Positions 60,495-64,000 of a stretch of DNA of 64,000 bases are shown here, in pieces. Within the stretch, counting starts at the first letter, position 1. The number at the start of each line of letters is the position of its first letter. The position numbers and the translations under genes were made by a program. The stretch comes from Streptomyces sp. NA02950 (GTDB taxonomy: Bacteria > Actinomycetota > Actinomycetes > Streptomycetales > Streptomycetaceae). The notes below the pieces were generated by a model. The model was not told the DNA's origin. It did no database searches and saw nothing but the letters and a program-made list of their open reading frames with translations. The stretch is taken from the NCBI RefSeq assembly GCF_013364155.1, contig NZ_CP054916.1, positions 1,983,001 to 2,047,000 on the forward strand. The letters are read 5' to 3'.

Positions 60495-62681
60495 TCAGTC
60501 CGTGAACCGCTCTCCCCGCTCGGCCTTCTCCACCAGCAGTGCGGGCGGTGCGAACCGCTCGCCGTAGGCCGCCGCCAACTCCCGGGCCCGCGCCACGAAT
60601 CCGGCGACACCGCCCGCGTAGCCGTTGATGTACTGGAGCACACCGCCGGTCCAGCCGGGGAAGCCGATGCCGAGGATCGATCCGATGTTGGCGTCGGCGA
60701 CCGAGGTCAGCACCCCCTCCTCCAGCAGCCGCACGGTGTCGATGGCCTCGCAGAAGAGCATCCGCTCCATCATGTCCGTCAGGGGGATGCGGGTGTCCTC
60801 GCCGCCGCCGAAGTGCTCGCGCAGCCCCGGCCACAGCGCGGCGCGCTTGCCGGTGGCCGCGTCGTAGTCGTAGAAGCCCGCCCCACCGCTGCGGCCGGGG
60901 CGTCCGAACTCCTCGACCATGCGGTCGATGACCGTGTCGGCCGGATGCGGCTGCCAGGTGCCGCCCGCCTCCTCGGTGGCCCGCCGGGTCTCCTCGCGGA
61001 TCCTGCGCGGCAGGGTCAGGGTCAGCTCGTCCATCAGGGACAGCACCTTGGCCGGGTAACCGGCCTGGGCGGCGGCCTGCTCGACGGAGGCCGGGTCGAT
61101 GCCCTCCCCCACCATCGCCACGCCCTCGTTGATGAAGTGGCCGATGACGCGCGAGGTGAAGAAGCCGCGCGAGTCATTGACCACGATGGGGGTCTTGTTG
61201 ATCTGGCGCACCAGGTCGAAGGCGCGGGCCAGCGCCTTGTCGCCGGTCCGCTCACCCTTGATGATCTCGACCAGCGGCATCTTGTCCACCGGCGAGAAGA
61301 AGTGCAGCCCGATGAAGTCGTCCACGCGCTGCACCCCCTCGGCGAGCAGGGTGATGGGGAGGGTGGAGGTGTTGGAGCACAGCAGCGCGTCCGGCGCCAC
61401 CACGCCCTCGATCTCCTGGAAGACCTTGTGCTTGAGCGCCGGGTCCTCGAAGACCGCCTCGATGACCGCGTCACAGCCCTCGAGGTCGTTCACATCGCCG
61501 GTCGGGGTGATCCGGGCCAGCAGTGCGTCCCGCTCGGCCTCGGTGGTGCGGCCCTTGGTGAGCGCCTTGGCCAACAGGCCTTCGGAGTACGCCTTGCCCT
61601 TGGCGGCGGCCTCCGTGGACAGGTCCTTGAGCACGACCTCGATGCCCGCCTTGGCGCAGGCGTAGGCGATGCCCGCGCCCATCATCCCGGCGCCCAGCAC
61701 GGCGACCTTGCGGACCTGCTGGGGCTCGATGCCCTGCGGCCGGTTGGCACCGGAGTTGACCGCCTGGAGATCGAAGAAGAACGCCTGGATCATGTTCTTG
61801 GCGGTCTGGCCGATCACCAGCTCGGTGAAGTAGCGGGCCTCGATGACCTGCGCGGTCTCGAAGTCGACCTGCGAGCCCTCGACGGCGGCGGCGAGGATGT
61901 TGCGCGGCGCCGGGTAGGGGGCGCCGCCCAGCTGCTTGCGCAGATTGGCGGGGAAGGCGGGCAGGTTGACCGCGAACTTCGGATCGGCCGGGGTGCCGCC
62001 CGGGATCCGGTGGCCCTTCTCGTCCCAGGGCTGGATCGACTCGGGGTGGGCGTCGATGAACGCCCGCGCCCGGGTGAGCATCTCCGCCGGGGTGTCCACC
62101 ACCTCGTGCACCAGACCCGTTTCCAGGGCACGCCCGGGCGCGTAACGCTGGCCCTGGAGCAGCACCTTGAGCAGTGCGTCGGTGACCCCGAGCAGCCGGA
62201 CGGTGCGGGCGACACCGCCACTGCCCGGCAGCAGGCCCAGGGTGACCTCGGGGAAGCCGATCCGGGAGCCGGGGGCGTCGAGGGCGACACGGTGGTGGCA
62301 GGCGAGGGCGATCTCCAGACCGCCGCCGAGCGCCGAGCCGTTGATCGCGGCGACGAGGGGCTTGCCGAGGGTCTCCAGTCGGCGCAGACCCCGCTTGATG
62401 CGCAGATTCGCCTCGAACATCTGCTGGGCGTGCTCGGGCCCGGCCTGGATCATGTCCTTGAGATCGCCGCCCGCGAAGAAGCTCTTCTTGGCGGAGGTGA
62501 TGACGATGCCGCGGATGGACTCCCGCTCGGCCTCGGCGCGGTCGGCGACCGCGTCGAGGGAGGCGATGAACGCGGCGTTCATGGTGTTGGCGGACTGGTC
62601 GGGGTCGTCGAGGACGAGGGTGACGACGCCGTCGTCGCCCCGCTCCCAGCGGATGGTCGAGGCGGTGGTGGTCTCGGTCAT
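60495..62681 (-). CDS. Fatty-acid oxidation multifunctional protein (enoyl-CoA hydratase / 3-hydroxyacyl-CoA dehydrogenase)
   Basis: A 728-residue FadB/FadJ-like enzyme. The N-terminal crotonase domain has FFAGGDLKDM and AAINGSALGGGLEIALACHH (catalytic Glu). The NAD-binding domain starts VAVLGAGMMGAGIAYACAKAG (about 337), with SNTSTLPIT and FIGLHFFSPVDKMPLVEII, and two C-terminal 3HCDH domains follow. ATG 62679-62681 follows GGAG. It lies 47 bp downstream of the thiolase gene on the same strand; together they run the last three beta-oxidation steps. Confidence 0.95.
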   Translation of the reverse strand: MTETTTASTIRWERGDDGVVTLVLDDPDQSANTMNAAFIASLDAVADRAEAERESIRGIVITSAKKSFFAGGDLKDMIQAGPEHAQQMFEANLRIKRGLRRLETLGKPLVAAINGSALGGGLEIALACHHRVALDAPGSRIGFPEVTLGLLPGSGGVARTVRLLGVTDALLKVLLQGQRYAPGRALETGLVHEVVDTPAEMLTRARAFIDAHPESIQPWDEKGHRIPGGTPADPKFAVNLPAFPANLRKQLGGAPYPAPRNILAAAVEGSQVDFETAQVIEARYFTELVIGQTAKNMIQAFFFDLQAVNSGANRPQGIEPQQVRKVAVLGAGMMGAGIAYACAKAGIEVVLKDLSTEAAAKGKAYSEGLLAKALTKGRTTEAERDALLARITPTGDVNDLEGCDAVIEAVFEDPALKHKVFQEIEGVVAPDALLCSNTSTLPITLLAEGVQRVDDFIGLHFFSPVDKMPLVEIIKGERTGDKALARAFDLVRQINKTPIVVNDSRGFFTSRVIGHFINEGVAMVGEGIDPASVEQAAAQAGYPAKVLSLMDELTLTLPRRIREETRRATEEAGGTWQPHPADTVIDRMVEEFGRPGRSGGAGFYDYDAATGKRAALWPGLREHFGGGEDTRIPLTDMMERMLFCEAIDTVRLLEEGVLTSVADANIGSILGIGFPGWTGGVLQYINGYAGGVAGFVARARELAAAYGERFAPPALLVEKAERGERFTD

Positions 62682-62728
62682 GGCACGGTCTCCAAGGGGG
62701 AAGGGAGGTCGGTCGGGGTCGGGGGTGG

Positions 62729-63943
<1,215 letters not shown>

Positions 63944-63985
63944 GTCAGCAGCCTTTCGAGGGGGTGCGGGTTGAAGGCGGGGAGC

Positions 63986-64000
63986 TCAGTCGGCGAGCAC
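63986..64000 (-). CDS. C-terminal end of a minus-strand gene leaving the window
   Basis: The last four codons before a TGA (63986-63988) read VLAD in a frame open to the window edge, 42 bp upstream of the thiolase start. It could be the preceding gene of the fatty-acid operon, but so short a stretch cannot be identified. Confidence 0.25.
   Translation of the reverse strand: MLAD

Overview
The window is a 64 kb piece of a high-GC actinobacterial chromosome, almost certainly Streptomyces. The signs are strong G/C bias at third codon positions, frequent GTG starts, GGAGG-type ribosome sites, WhiJ-type XRE/DUF397 genes, LPFR small protein, and a hopanoid gene order like the one known from S. coelicolor. 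No rRNA, tRNA, CRISPR array, prophage or replication origin was seen.

Layout. 1-9.9 kb is mixed: a partial metallo-beta-lactamase-fold protein, a GNAT acetyltransferase, a carboxymuconolactone-decarboxylase-family protein, a WhiJ-like regulatory cluster (internally deleted DUF574 methyltransferase, DUF397, XRE/DUF5753, divergent HATPase), a GDSL hydrolase, a GH36 alpha-galactosidase, a tyrosine phosphatase and a serpin. 9.95-22.7 kb is a tightly coupled minus-strand hopanoid operon: hpnC, hpnD, hpnE, farnesyl diphosphate synthase, shc, hpnG, hpnH, ispG, dxs and a class III aminotransferase. It carries its own MEP-pathway genes for precursor supply, and the serpin follows it by only 18 bp. A TetR regulator lies upstream on the same strand and an ECF-like sigma factor diverges from that.

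25.5-27.06 kb is an intact-looking IS30-family element with 19-bp identical ends. It lies 19 bp beyond the end of a seven-gene minus-strand envelope locus (27.08-34.3 kb): ABC ATPase, permease, GT2 glycosyltransferase, CDP-alcohol phosphatidyltransferase, glycerol-1-phosphate-dehydrogenase-like enzyme, nucleotidyltransferase, and a large DUF5941/CDP-alcohol phosphatidyltransferase that appears to start at CTG. A divergent galE is next to it. Together they suggest synthesis and export of an sn-glycerol-1-phosphate-containing surface polymer or glycolipid; this is the best candidate for an undescribed system.

35.7-47.3 kb carries a CDF metal exporter, idi, an HATPase, an enoyl-CoA hydratase, an SCO6745-family protein, an LPFR small protein, tex, an MFS remnant, an ABC-F ATPase, a 190-bp MITE-like element, an unknown protein whose stop codon lies in that element, and a D-amino acid oxidase. 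47.6-60.4 kb holds a BCCT transporter, a five-copy 14-bp tandem repeat, three secreted peptidases (M14, S15, M1), an MpaB/DUF2236 protein, a secreted GH2 beta-galactosidase and a MerR regulator. 60.5-64 kb is a beta-oxidation pair (multifunctional FadB-like protein and thiolase).
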